Source: Actinobacteria bacterium IMCC26256 (GTDB lineage Bacteria; Actinomycetota; Acidimicrobiia; IMCC26256). Taken from it: a DNA stretch of 64,000 bases. Below are positions 25,671-33,620 of the stretch, one piece after another. The stretch is from the NCBI GenBank assembly GCA_001023575.1, contig CP011489.1, forward strand, positions 496,001-560,000. Reading direction: 5' to 3'. The notes under the pieces were generated by a model. It ran no database searches. It was not told the DNA's origin and saw only the letters and a list, made by a program, of their open reading frames with translations. Every line of letters starts with the position of its first letter. Positions within the stretch are counted from its first letter, which is position 1. Made by a program: the position numbers and the translations under genes.

Positions 25671-27722
25671 CTACAGCCGACTGCTCAATGCCTCGGCGTC
25701 CCTGAAAGCACCCTCTAGGCGCTCTAACGAGTGAGCATCCCCGATTACTTCACCCATGGCTCCGCTCTCAAATAGCAACTCGAGTAGATCATTGCGCGGG
25801 GTAACGGGGACTGTGCAGATAGTGGTGGCGCTCTCAATCTCCACGATTTTCGAATCTCCGCTCATAACGGTCACCGAATCTTGGTTGATTGATGTAGCGC
25901 GGTGCTCGGAGAGGAGCGTGACGCCGGAGGCCTCAAGGTCGGCAATCCACCGGAAGCGCCCCGGGAGCCCCAGCTCAATCGCAAAGACGTGCGTCTCTTC
26001 GATCACCGTTACCTCGTGCCCGCCCGATCGGGCCAAGCGAGCGAGAGTTAGGCCGGCCTTGCCCCCGCCAAGAATCGCAACAGGCCCATCGGGGAGTCGC
26101 ATTTCCCCCGATGCCCATGGAGTTAAGTCGTTGAGCGTCAGGACATTCCCATTCTCTGCTCCAGGGATATCTGGGCGAGACCAGTCTGCTCCGGTTGCAA
26201 GCACAACTCGATCAAAGCCTTCAAGGTCTGGCGCTGCTGCAGGTTGACCTAGGCGTAACTCAACATTGCTGCGCCTTACTTGACCGATTAGGTAATTCAG
26301 CATCTTGGATAGGTGCTCATCTGCGAGTGCCGCTAGGGAGAGCCGGCCGCCGAGTTGTGTAGCGGCGTCTTGAATCGTAACGAAGTGGCCGCGCTCGGCC
26401 AAGCGCCATGCAGCATCTAATCCTGCGGGGCCAGCACCGATGATCAAGATGTGCTCTGGTTCCTGAGTCGTATGCGGTCTAGAGAACTCGGGTGGCGCGG
26501 CACCCTCGCGTGCTGTTAATGGATTTGCGATACATGCAACATGCGTATTGAGAAAAATATTGCCAATGCAGCGGTACTGATAGATGCAGGGGCGTACATG
26601 ATCCGGGACCCCGTCACGCAATTTGTTTGGGAGTTCTGGGTCTGCAAGGAGCCTCCTCCCCATGGCCACAAAATCAGCGGCTCCAGTAGCGAGAGCATTC
26701 TCGGCTAACTCGTCATCGAGATTGCCAACGGTTATAACGGGGACCGCTTCTTTAATGTGGGCGCGAACGGCGGCCGCTGCTGCAAGAAGCGCCCCAGGGA
26801 TATGTGGCGTATGCGCATCGGTTATTCCGGTAGCGATGGATGGGTCGGAGTACGCGCTCACATGGAGCGCATCGACTCCGGCCTCAATGAGGTTTGTCGC
26901 GAGGTATAGGGCATCTTCAATAGTTTCGTGTGGCTCGCGGTGGTGCTCGACTGAGTTGAATCGGCACCACATCGGATAGTGGGCCCCGACCCGGCTTCGG
27001 ACACTGCGGATTGTCTCTAGAAGAAGGCGATCACGTTTATCGCGGGTTCCACCCCATTCATCCTCGCGCGTATTGGTTGATGGTGAGCGAAACGAATCGA
27101 GTAAGTATCCGTGCCCGCCGTGAATCTCGACTCCGTCAACCCCTGCACGCGTGGCTCGTTCCGCTGCTGCAGCGAAAGCCTCAATCGCTGCGAGTAGCTC
27201 TTCCTCCGTAGCGATATGGATATCGACACGTGAAGTCGGCTGCTGGAACGGAGCGGACATCGCAAACTGCTCTTGAGGTGAGAGAGTTCGCGAGATGCGG
27301 TCCGGGCCTTTGTAAGTAGGGGGAGCCGGCATTAAAAGAGGATTTCCGGTCTCTATTGCATAGAGAGACTGCGGACCGCCATGGGTGAGTTGTAGTGCAA
27401 GGCGAGCTCCGTGCCTTTGAACGCGCAGTGCCAACTCAGTGATGCCTGCAATGTGCTCATCAGTGTGCAGTGCAGTCTGATCGGCTGAGAAGGCTCCGCC
27501 TGGGTAAGTAACAGCTACTGAACCAACAATTATGAGTGCAGCCCCACCCCTCGCGCGCGCCTCGTAATAGTCGAGTTGACGCTTCGAGACAGTGCCGTCA
27601 GGGTTCGCAAGCGCATCCCCCATCGGCGCCATGAGGATTCGATTACGCAGAGATAAAGCAGCAATCTGTCCGGGGGCCATGAGAAACGGATATGAATTCA
27701 AATCAGTACCATCCTTTCCCAT
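25671..27722 (-). CDS. NADH:flavin oxidoreductase (OYE/FadH-like, multidomain)
   Basis: The 683-residue protein is an N-terminal Old Yellow Enzyme TIM barrel (RNRILMAPMG, LALQLTHGG, GVDGVEIHGGHGYLLDSF) joined to a C-terminal FAD/NAD module (LIIGAGPAGLDAAWRLAERG, AILGGGKAGL), as in 2,4-dienoyl-CoA reductase. Between them the Fe-S region reads CIYQYRC followed, after eleven residues, by a third Cys; the second Cys of the usual four is replaced by Gln. Start 27722 is likely, though two copies of GGGAAAGGA at the start make the exact initiation site uncertain. It should reduce activated C=C bonds in catabolism. It is divergent from the hydrolase at 27812. Confidence 0.88.
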   Translation of the reverse strand: MGKDGTDLNSYPFLMAPGQIAALSLRNRILMAPMGDALANPDGTVSKRQLDYYEARARGGAALIIVGSVAVTYPGGAFSADQTALHTDEHIAGITELALRVQRHGARLALQLTHGGPQSLYAIETGNPLLMPAPPTYKGPDRISRTLSPQEQFAMSAPFQQPTSRVDIHIATEEELLAAIEAFAAAAERATRAGVDGVEIHGGHGYLLDSFRSPSTNTREDEWGGTRDKRDRLLLETIRSVRSRVGAHYPMWCRFNSVEHHREPHETIEDALYLATNLIEAGVDALHVSAYSDPSIATGITDAHTPHIPGALLAAAAAVRAHIKEAVPVITVGNLDDELAENALATGAADFVAMGRRLLADPELPNKLRDGVPDHVRPCIYQYRCIGNIFLNTHVACIANPLTAREGAAPPEFSRPHTTQEPEHILIIGAGPAGLDAAWRLAERGHFVTIQDAATQLGGRLSLAALADEHLSKMLNYLIGQVRRSNVELRLGQPAAAPDLEGFDRVVLATGADWSRPDIPGAENGNVLTLNDLTPWASGEMRLPDGPVAILGGGKAGLTLARLARSGGHEVTVIEETHVFAIELGLPGRFRWIADLEASGVTLLSEHRATSINQDSVTVMSGDSKIVEIESATTICTVPVTPRNDLLELLFESGAMGEVIGDAHSLERLEGAFRDAEALSSRL

Positions 27723-27753
27723 GTCCTTTCCCAGGTCATTTCGCAGTTCATTT

Positions 27754-27771
27754 CTGAGATTTCTCTCTCAG
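27754..27771. promoter_or_regulatory. Inverted repeat in a divergent promoter region
   Basis: CTGAGA and TCTCAG flank a six-base spacer in the 89-base gap between two divergent genes, a position suited to an operator. Confidence 0.3.
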
Positions 27772-27811
27772 CATTTCCCATCCTTGCTGCAGGTGTGAAA
27801 CTCTACGGGGA

Positions 27812-28981
27812 ATGCTCTCAGGTTATCTCCACCCCAAGTTTGCCCCAGTCGCGCAAGAGCTGCGAAGAGCGCTCGGCTACGGCAAGGGTGGCGTAGAGGC
27901 CGGCGGTGGTGCGGTTGCCATCTATCACCGCGGCGAGTTAGTCGCAGACATCTGGGGCGGGAAGCGAAATCTAGAGGGCGACGATTGGGAGGGCGATACC
28001 GTTGCGCTCTCCTTCTCAACAACGAAGGGCGTAGTTGCGACAGTCGCTCATCGGCTTGTTGACCAAGGGCTACTAGACGTTCATAGTGCGGTAGCCGATT
28101 ATTGGCCCGAGTTCGGAACGGCCGATAAATCTGAGATCAAGGTAAGGCATCTGCTTGATCACTCTGCCGGGATGCATTCGCTTCGCGGCGTCGTTGATGA
28201 CGCATTCGAATTGCTTGATGGTCAGGCGACTACTGAGGCTCTTGCTGGCGCCTCTCCCGCATGGAAGCCAGGGAGCAGACATGGGTACCACGGAATCACA
28301 TTTGGATTTCTCGTAGGTGAGGTGATTAAGCGTGTTACCGGTCTTACTGTTAATGAGGCAGTGCAACGCGAAGTAGTGGAGCCGCTTGGCCTTGACTCGA
28401 TGAGCATCGGGTGGCCTGAGGAACGCGCAGCAGAGCGTGCAGACCTGATAATCCGGCGCAGCCCGACGGAGCGTTTTGAGCCGGGCTTAGGGATGCTCGG
28501 GCGAATAAGTGTGCTGCGACCAACTCTCGAGGCGTTTGTTGTACCGCTCTTCACCGAGTTGATTGCGAGCGATTCTATTTACACGGCCGAGCTACCTGCA
28601 CTTAATGGCTGCTTCACGGCACGTTCGTTGGCCGGTATGTACTCGGTACTAGCGGATGGCGGGCTGGGGCCCAATGGGGAGTATCTGAGCGCCGAGACGC
28701 TGAAGAACGCTACGACAATTCAGGAACTTAAGGTTCGCCCTGATGCAGTAGTGGGGTTCCCAATGCGCTGGAGACTTGGGTATCACATGGCTGCAACTAA
28801 TCGGGGAATTTTGCCAGGAGGGTTTGGGCACTTTGGGTTCGGAGGATCTGGAGCCTGGGCAGACCCGCTCCATGAACTCTCGGTTGCCTTTACATGCAAC
28901 CGAGTCGCTGGTACCCCGTTTGCAGATATGAGGATGCTTCGGATCGGCGCCGAGGCTGTGCGCTGTGCAGGACGCAACTAA
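27812..28981 (+). CDS. Serine hydrolase, class C beta-lactamase fold (EstB-type)
   Basis: The 389-residue protein has the SxxK motif in SFSTTKGV (about residues 68-75), a Tyr motif YHGITFG in the place of YxN, and a HFGFGGSGAW block in place of the KTG triad. No signal peptide is seen, so it is more likely an intracellular esterase than a penicillin-degrading enzyme. Family VIII carboxylesterases have this architecture. It is divergent from the OYE gene and followed by a convergent TetR gene. Confidence 0.85.
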   Translation: MLSGYLHPKFAPVAQELRRALGYGKGGVEAGGGAVAIYHRGELVADIWGGKRNLEGDDWEGDTVALSFSTTKGVVATVAHRLVDQGLLDVHSAVADYWPEFGTADKSEIKVRHLLDHSAGMHSLRGVVDDAFELLDGQATTEALAGASPAWKPGSRHGYHGITFGFLVGEVIKRVTGLTVNEAVQREVVEPLGLDSMSIGWPEERAAERADLIIRRSPTERFEPGLGMLGRISVLRPTLEAFVVPLFTELIASDSIYTAELPALNGCFTARSLAGMYSVLADGGLGPNGEYLSAETLKNATTIQELKVRPDAVVGFPMRWRLGYHMAATNRGILPGGFGHFGFGGSGAWADPLHELSVAFTCNRVAGTPFADMRMLRIGAEAVRCAGRN

Positions 28982-29020
28982 GCCTTCGCTAATAGTTAAT
29001 GGATAGTCGTTTTGAGCGGC

Positions 29021-29674
29021 TCAGGACGATGTGAGTAATGCAAGCATGGCGCGATTAACGACACTCTCAACTTGTTCTGACGAGAGTCCTTCTACGATCC
29101 TAAGGAACTCAATCGACTCAAACGAGCAGGCAAGTTGGAGAGCGCTAACGAGTTCACTCGCATCCGCCTCGGCTCTGCTGCCTAGTTCGTTCTCAAACTG
29201 TTCAGCCATTTGGATGCGCAGCAGGTCACGCCGACTGCGCACAACACTTCTGAGTTTGGGGGATTGGTCGAATAGATGCCTACTGCCGCGAACAATTGGT
29301 GCGGTCTCTGCGTAAATGCGCATGCGTTGAGAGACCAAAGCAGAGCAACGCTCCTCGCGTGTGCCCGATGAATCTGGCGCTTCGTGAAGATCGCCAATGC
29401 GCTCCCATTGCTGGGCGACCGCAATCTCAATTAACGAGTCGATATCCTCGAAGAGTCGAAATACCGTGCGTACGGATACCCCTGCGCGCTCCGCCACGGC
29501 CGCTGCGCTCGGCCTCCCGGTGTTCTCTCGGTATAGGTCCAGGAGTGCCTCAACTACGAGATCATGGCTTCGTTGAGATCGTGCCCGTCGGCCATCAACC
29601 GACTCGACTGAGGCATCGCTAATCTCCGATGAGGAGAGATCAGTGACCCGGTTTGCTGCTGCTTGAGGCTCCAT
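29021..29674 (-). CDS. TetR-family transcriptional regulator
   Basis: The 217-residue protein starts at ATG 29674. A -10 box TATTCT lies seven bases upstream and TTGACA a further 17, so transcription should begin on the A of the ATG (leaderless). Residues about 35-80 form the TetR helix-turn-helix (VVEALLDLY, SAAAVAERAGVSVRTVFRLFEDIDSLI); the rest is the helical ligand and dimer domain. It most likely represses itself and the divergent SRPBCC-sulfatase operon through the 26-bp palindrome between them. The effector is unknown. Confidence 0.88.
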   Translation of the reverse strand: MEPQAAANRVTDLSSSEISDASVESVDGRRARSQRSHDLVVEALLDLYRENTGRPSAAAVAERAGVSVRTVFRLFEDIDSLIEIAVAQQWERIGDLHEAPDSSGTREERCSALVSQRMRIYAETAPIVRGSRHLFDQSPKLRSVVRSRRDLLRIQMAEQFENELGSRAEADASELVSALQLACSFESIEFLRIVEGLSSEQVESVVNRAMLALLTSS

Positions 29675-29700
29675 GCCTCCGAGAATAGATAATTGCAGTC

Positions 29701-29726
29701 TGAGTGTCAATATCTATTGACACTCA
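29701..29726. promoter_or_regulatory. Perfect 26-bp palindrome (operator) with both divergent -35 boxes
   Basis: TGAGTGTCAATA (29701-29712) and TATTGACACTCA (29715-29726) are exact complements with a two-base centre. The right arm contains TTGACA for the rightward promoter (29717-29722), the left arm contains it on the minus strand (29710-29705) for the tetR gene. A bound dimer would block both. Confidence 0.85.
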
Positions 29727-29754
29727 TATGCCAAGTTCTCTACGCTCCTAGGCG

Positions 29755-30147
29755 ATGCCAACTCGAAGGTCCCACGTCATTGTCAAAGGAGCCCCCGATG
29801 AGGTCTGGGGGCTCATTCGCGACCCGCTCGGCTGGAACCCTTGGTTCCCTGAGATGGGGGAGTCGAGCATGGAGGGTGATCTTCGGACCATCACGCTTCC
29901 TTCTGGACTCTCGATCGTTGAGCAGATTACGACCGTTGATGACGAGTTGCGTCGTTTTCAATACCGCATTGTTGAGAACTTTGTAATTAAAGATCACTTG
30001 AGCACTATCGATGTCTTCGATCTTGGTGACGGTACATCCTTAGTCTCCTACTCACTTGAGATTCAGCCCGATGCGATGGCAATCATGCTCGGGTACGTAA
30101 CCGGCCAAGCGCTGCTGCATCTGCGCGAGATCTTTGAAGGAGAATAA
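29755..30147 (+). CDS. SRPBCC (START-like) family protein
   Basis: The 130-residue protein has the helix-grip fold pattern: SHVIVKGAPDEVWGLIRDPLGWNPWFPEMG, then alternating strands, and a long C-terminal helix (VTGQALLHLREIFEGE). Such proteins bind hydrophobic ligands or act as cyclases or hydratases. ATG 29755 lies just below the divergent operator, and the sulfatase gene starts two bases after its stop, so the two are co-transcribed and probably work on the same compound. Confidence 0.85.
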   Translation: MPTRRSHVIVKGAPDEVWGLIRDPLGWNPWFPEMGESSMEGDLRTITLPSGLSIVEQITTVDDELRRFQYRIVENFVIKDHLSTIDVFDLGDGTSLVSYSLEIQPDAMAIMLGYVTGQALLHLREIFEGE

Positions 30148-30149
30148 TC

Positions 30150-31691
30150 ATGGGGCGCAGAATTCTCTTTGTAACAACCGACCAGCAGCGTTACGACGGT
30201 CTCGGTTGTAATGGTGGTCAGGTCGCCGCTACACCAGTGATCGATGGAATCGCTGCAAGTGGTGTGCGGTTTGAGCGTGCGCACCCGCAGAACGTTGTAT
30301 GTATGCCGTCGCGCTCGACAATTATTACAGGGCAGCATGTTCATACTCACGGTGTCTGGATGAATGGTGTTCCACTCCCGATCGATGCACCGAGCGTTGC
30401 GCGCTACTTGAGAGAAGAGGGCGGTTATAGAACGGCGCTCCTAGGTAAGGCTCACTTCGAGCCGTTATTGGATCCGTTCCTTCAGTTCAAAGAGAATCAA
30501 ATTGCAATGAATGACAGTTTCGGACCAATTCGTGGATTCGAACATGCGGAGTTTGCAACACATGCGCCGCGCGGTTATTCGCACTACTCACAGTGGATTG
30601 CAAAGAATCACCCTGACGTCGCAAATGGTTTCTATCCGGTCCTCAACTTCAGCCTTGAAGTAAACGAAGCCGGTGGCGGCGAGACCGGTGCTCCGCAGGT
30701 CTCAACCAACCCTGTCCCGAAGGATCAATACCAGACCGATTGGGTAGCTGATCGCACGATTGCATGGCTCGACTCGCTCGATGCTGAGGACGATTTCTTC
30801 TGCTGGATGTCTTTCCCTGACCCTCATCATCCTTGGGACCCGCCCGCTTCAGAGATTGGGCGCGTCAACTGGCGTGACCTTGATCTTCCTCCTGGCTACC
30901 CACAGGATCGTGCAGAGCGCGAGGCGATTCTCGACGCGAAACCGATTCACTGGCGACGCTGGTACGACGGAACTCTCGTATCCAATTATGAGGCGCCGCG
31001 CGATTGGGTGCCCGCAACTTTGACCCCGGACCAGATTCTTGAGATCAATGCCCGTGTCCATGTCAAGAACATGCTTATCGACGAGGCCCTTGGGCGTGTC
31101 ATGGCGCTCATTGAATCTCGTGGCTGGACCGACTCGACAGATGTCATCTTCACAACAGATCATGGCGAGTTCCAAGGTGATTACGGATTGTTGTTCAAAG
31201 GTCCGTATCACGTTGATTCCCTTATGCGCCTCCCGATGATATGGCGTCCGGCAAAGGACGCGGGGGCAGTGCCTGCGGTAGTGAAGGCACCAGTTGGTTT
31301 GATTGATCTTGCACCGACGTTCTGCGAGATTGCCGGCCTGCCTGTCCCAGAGTGGATGGAGGGAAAGCCGCTTCCACAATCGGATTCGGCCGCAGATGAG
31401 CAAGGGCGCGAACGAGTTCTTACCGTCTGGGACAGCGTGCACCCGAATGGAACTCGGATTCACCTGCGCACCATTTATCGCGACGGCTGGACATGCACCT
31501 CTGCACTCCCGGGGACTGTCCATGACGGAACCGAGGGCGAGCTCTACTGCCACGCCGACGACCCTCTACAGCGTGTGAATCGTTGGGACGATCCATCGGT
31601 TCGGGCACTACGCGATGACCTTGTTGCCGACTGCTTTGAGAACCTGCCCACGTGGGAAGAGCCCCATATGCAGATAGCAGCCCCCGTCTAA
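30150..31691 (+). CDS. Sulfatase (formylglycine-dependent)
   Basis: The 513-residue enzyme has FVTTDQQRYD with the metal-binding Asp at the N-terminus, and VCMPSRSTIITGQ (50-62) with Cys51 in the C-x-P-S-R context that is converted to formylglycine. FTTDHGEFQGDYGL provides the second metal site. No signal peptide is present, so it is cytoplasmic and would act on an imported sulfate ester or a phosphonate-type ester. A formylglycine-generating enzyme is required but none lies in the window. It follows the SRPBCC gene closely under the TetR operator. The dispersed 58-bp palindromic element starts six bases after its stop. Confidence 0.92.
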   Translation: MGRRILFVTTDQQRYDGLGCNGGQVAATPVIDGIAASGVRFERAHPQNVVCMPSRSTIITGQHVHTHGVWMNGVPLPIDAPSVARYLREEGGYRTALLGKAHFEPLLDPFLQFKENQIAMNDSFGPIRGFEHAEFATHAPRGYSHYSQWIAKNHPDVANGFYPVLNFSLEVNEAGGGETGAPQVSTNPVPKDQYQTDWVADRTIAWLDSLDAEDDFFCWMSFPDPHHPWDPPASEIGRVNWRDLDLPPGYPQDRAEREAILDAKPIHWRRWYDGTLVSNYEAPRDWVPATLTPDQILEINARVHVKNMLIDEALGRVMALIESRGWTDSTDVIFTTDHGEFQGDYGLLFKGPYHVDSLMRLPMIWRPAKDAGAVPAVVKAPVGLIDLAPTFCEIAGLPVPEWMEGKPLPQSDSAADEQGRERVLTVWDSVHPNGTRIHLRTIYRDGWTCTSALPGTVHDGTEGELYCHADDPLQRVNRWDDPSVRALRDDLVADCFENLPTWEEPHMQIAAPV

Positions 31692-31696
31692 TCCCC

Positions 31697-31754
31697 AAAC
31701 CCCCGAACTTCGGGTAGTTATTGTCGCTATAGCGATACTCATAGCCCGAAGTTC
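31697..31754 (+). repeat. 58-bp three-palindrome element, copy 1
   Basis: The element contains AAACCCCCGAACTTCGGGT (31697-31715), the palindrome TGTCGCTATAGCGA (31723-31736) and CCCGAAGTTC (31745-31754). The outer blocks are complementary and the left one is itself a hairpin (CCCGAA-C-TTCGGG). The same element, with identical blocks and spacing but different linkers, is present at 49200-49257 on the other strand, also right after a stop codon. Confidence 0.85.
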
Positions 31755-31782
31755 GTTAAGAATCATGGGTAACCTGCGCAGC

Positions 31783-33540
31783 ATGGCTGATCTTGTTATT
31801 CGTAACGGCTCGATTATTGACGGCACAGGCGCTCCTTCTTATGTAGGGGACATCGCGATCGAGGGGGACCGAATTGTCGGTGTCGGCTCGATCGGCGACA
31901 TCTCCACATCTGGCGCGCGAGTCATTGATGCTGACGGACTAATCGTCACTCCAGGGTTCGTTGATATTCACACTCATTACGACGGCCAGCTCACATGGGA
32001 CCCGATGGTTGCTCCCTCGTCGGTCCACGGTGTAACGACGATCGCGGTTGGCAATTGTGGTGTTGGGTTCGCCCCTGCAAAGCCTGATAGTCACGAGTGG
32101 TTGATCGGCCTACTCGAGGGCGTTGAGGATATCCCCGGTACTGCACTCGCTGAGGGTCTCACTTGGGACTGGGAGAGTTTCCCTGAGTATCTAGATTCGA
32201 TTGAGGCGAAGCCGCACACAGTTGATGTTGCATCTCATGTTCCGCACTCGGCGTTACGAACGTTTGTAATGGGGGAGCGCGGTGCTCTGCATACAGAGGC
32301 GCCTAGTGATGATGAACTTGCCCAAATGGCGATGCTCCTTGGAGAGGCGCTGGATGCAGGTGCAATTGGTTTTGCAACATCGCGCACTGAGATTCACCGC
32401 ACGAATACGGGTGAATATATTCCTACGCTTACCTCGTCTGAGAGCGAGTTGATGGCGCTTGCAAGGGTGATGCGTGGTCGAGCGTGGGGAGTTACGCAGC
32501 TGATATCGGATTGCTATCTAACTACCGATGAAGATTTTGCTCGAACGGAGATGGACCTCATCGAGGAGTTTGCACGCGTCTCAGCGCGACCGCTCTCGTT
32601 TACTGTTCAGCAGCCCTATCACGCTCCTGAGCGGTGGCGTTACCTCTTCGATCGTGTTACTGATGCGCGATCTCGCGGTATTGATATAAAACCCCAAGTT
32701 GCAACGCGTCCGATTGGAGTACTCGAGGGGCTAGAAGCGACGGCCAATCCGTTCTTGCTCTGCCCATCCTTTGGAGCCATTGCGCAGTTGCCGCTCGGCG
32801 AGAAAGTATCTGCGCTTCGAGACCCGGCCCTGCGTGCACGCATCATGATCGAGCACGCAGAGTTAATGGAGGCAGTACCCGAAGGACTTCTTCGTCAACT
32901 CTCCGGCGGATTCGATGTCATGTTCAGGCTGAGCGACCCCGTCGATTATGAACTCGATGCAGGGGACTCGCTTGCAGCAGAGGCCAACCGCCGTGGTATC
33001 GAGGCAGTCGATCTTGCATACGACACTCTGCTTGAGGATGGAGGCAAGCGCCTCATCTATATACCTCTCTTTAATTTTGCTCACCACAACTTTGATGACA
33101 TTGCCGAGATGATTTCATCCCCAAATGCGTTGTTCGGTCTCTCTGATGCCGGTGCGCACTGCGGTGCGATCTGTGATGGTTCATCAACGACCTCGTCGCT
33201 AGTTGTATGGGCGAGAGATCGCCGCCACGGCGAACGCCTCCCGATTGAGTCGTTGGTACACGGGCACACACAGCGCGGTGCCGCTCACATGGGGTGGATG
33301 GATCGAGGCGTGATCGCTCCTGGATACCTTGCTGACATAAACGTGATTGACCTTGAGTCCCTAGCGTGCCGCCCGCCGCGTATTGTCCACGATCTCCCCG
33401 CTGGTGGGCGTCGACTAGTGCAGGACGCTTCTGGGTACCGAGCGACCATTAAGAGCGGCTCAATTACTTTTGAGAACGGTGAGCACACCGGCGAATTACC
33501 AGGCACCCTGCTTCGTGGAGCGCGCTCCTTACCGGCGTAG
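31783..33540 (+). CDS. N-acyl-D-amino-acid deacylase-type amidohydrolase
   Basis: Start ATG 31783 (585 residues, MADLVIRNGSIIDGTGAP) is favoured over 31765 because it begins the family-typical strand and TAACCT lies seven bases upstream. GFVDIHTHYDGQLTWDP gives the HxH metal motif, GNCGVGFAP is typical of the D-aminoacylase group, and GLSDAGAHCG carries the metal Asp near residue 450. It should hydrolyse a C-N amide or related bond in a catabolic pathway. It follows the sulfatase after the palindromic element and precedes a CoA-transferase gene on the same strand. Confidence 0.88.
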   Translation: MADLVIRNGSIIDGTGAPSYVGDIAIEGDRIVGVGSIGDISTSGARVIDADGLIVTPGFVDIHTHYDGQLTWDPMVAPSSVHGVTTIAVGNCGVGFAPAKPDSHEWLIGLLEGVEDIPGTALAEGLTWDWESFPEYLDSIEAKPHTVDVASHVPHSALRTFVMGERGALHTEAPSDDELAQMAMLLGEALDAGAIGFATSRTEIHRTNTGEYIPTLTSSESELMALARVMRGRAWGVTQLISDCYLTTDEDFARTEMDLIEEFARVSARPLSFTVQQPYHAPERWRYLFDRVTDARSRGIDIKPQVATRPIGVLEGLEATANPFLLCPSFGAIAQLPLGEKVSALRDPALRARIMIEHAELMEAVPEGLLRQLSGGFDVMFRLSDPVDYELDAGDSLAAEANRRGIEAVDLAYDTLLEDGGKRLIYIPLFNFAHHNFDDIAEMISSPNALFGLSDAGAHCGAICDGSSTTSSLVVWARDRRHGERLPIESLVHGHTQRGAAHMGWMDRGVIAPGYLADINVIDLESLACRPPRIVHDLPAGGRRLVQDASGYRATIKSGSITFENGEHTGELPGTLLRGARSLPA

Positions 33541-33620
33541 ATTCTCAGTCACGTTTGAGGCGCTCGCATTAGGAGCGGTGCCTTGGAGAAATTTGATTCT
33601 GGCTAACGAGAGGGTAAAAG

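Noticed and set aside
30849-31553. 234-codon minus-strand ORF inside the sulfatase gene
   Set aside because: Shadow of the sulfatase reading frame, which carries metal and formylglycine motifs.
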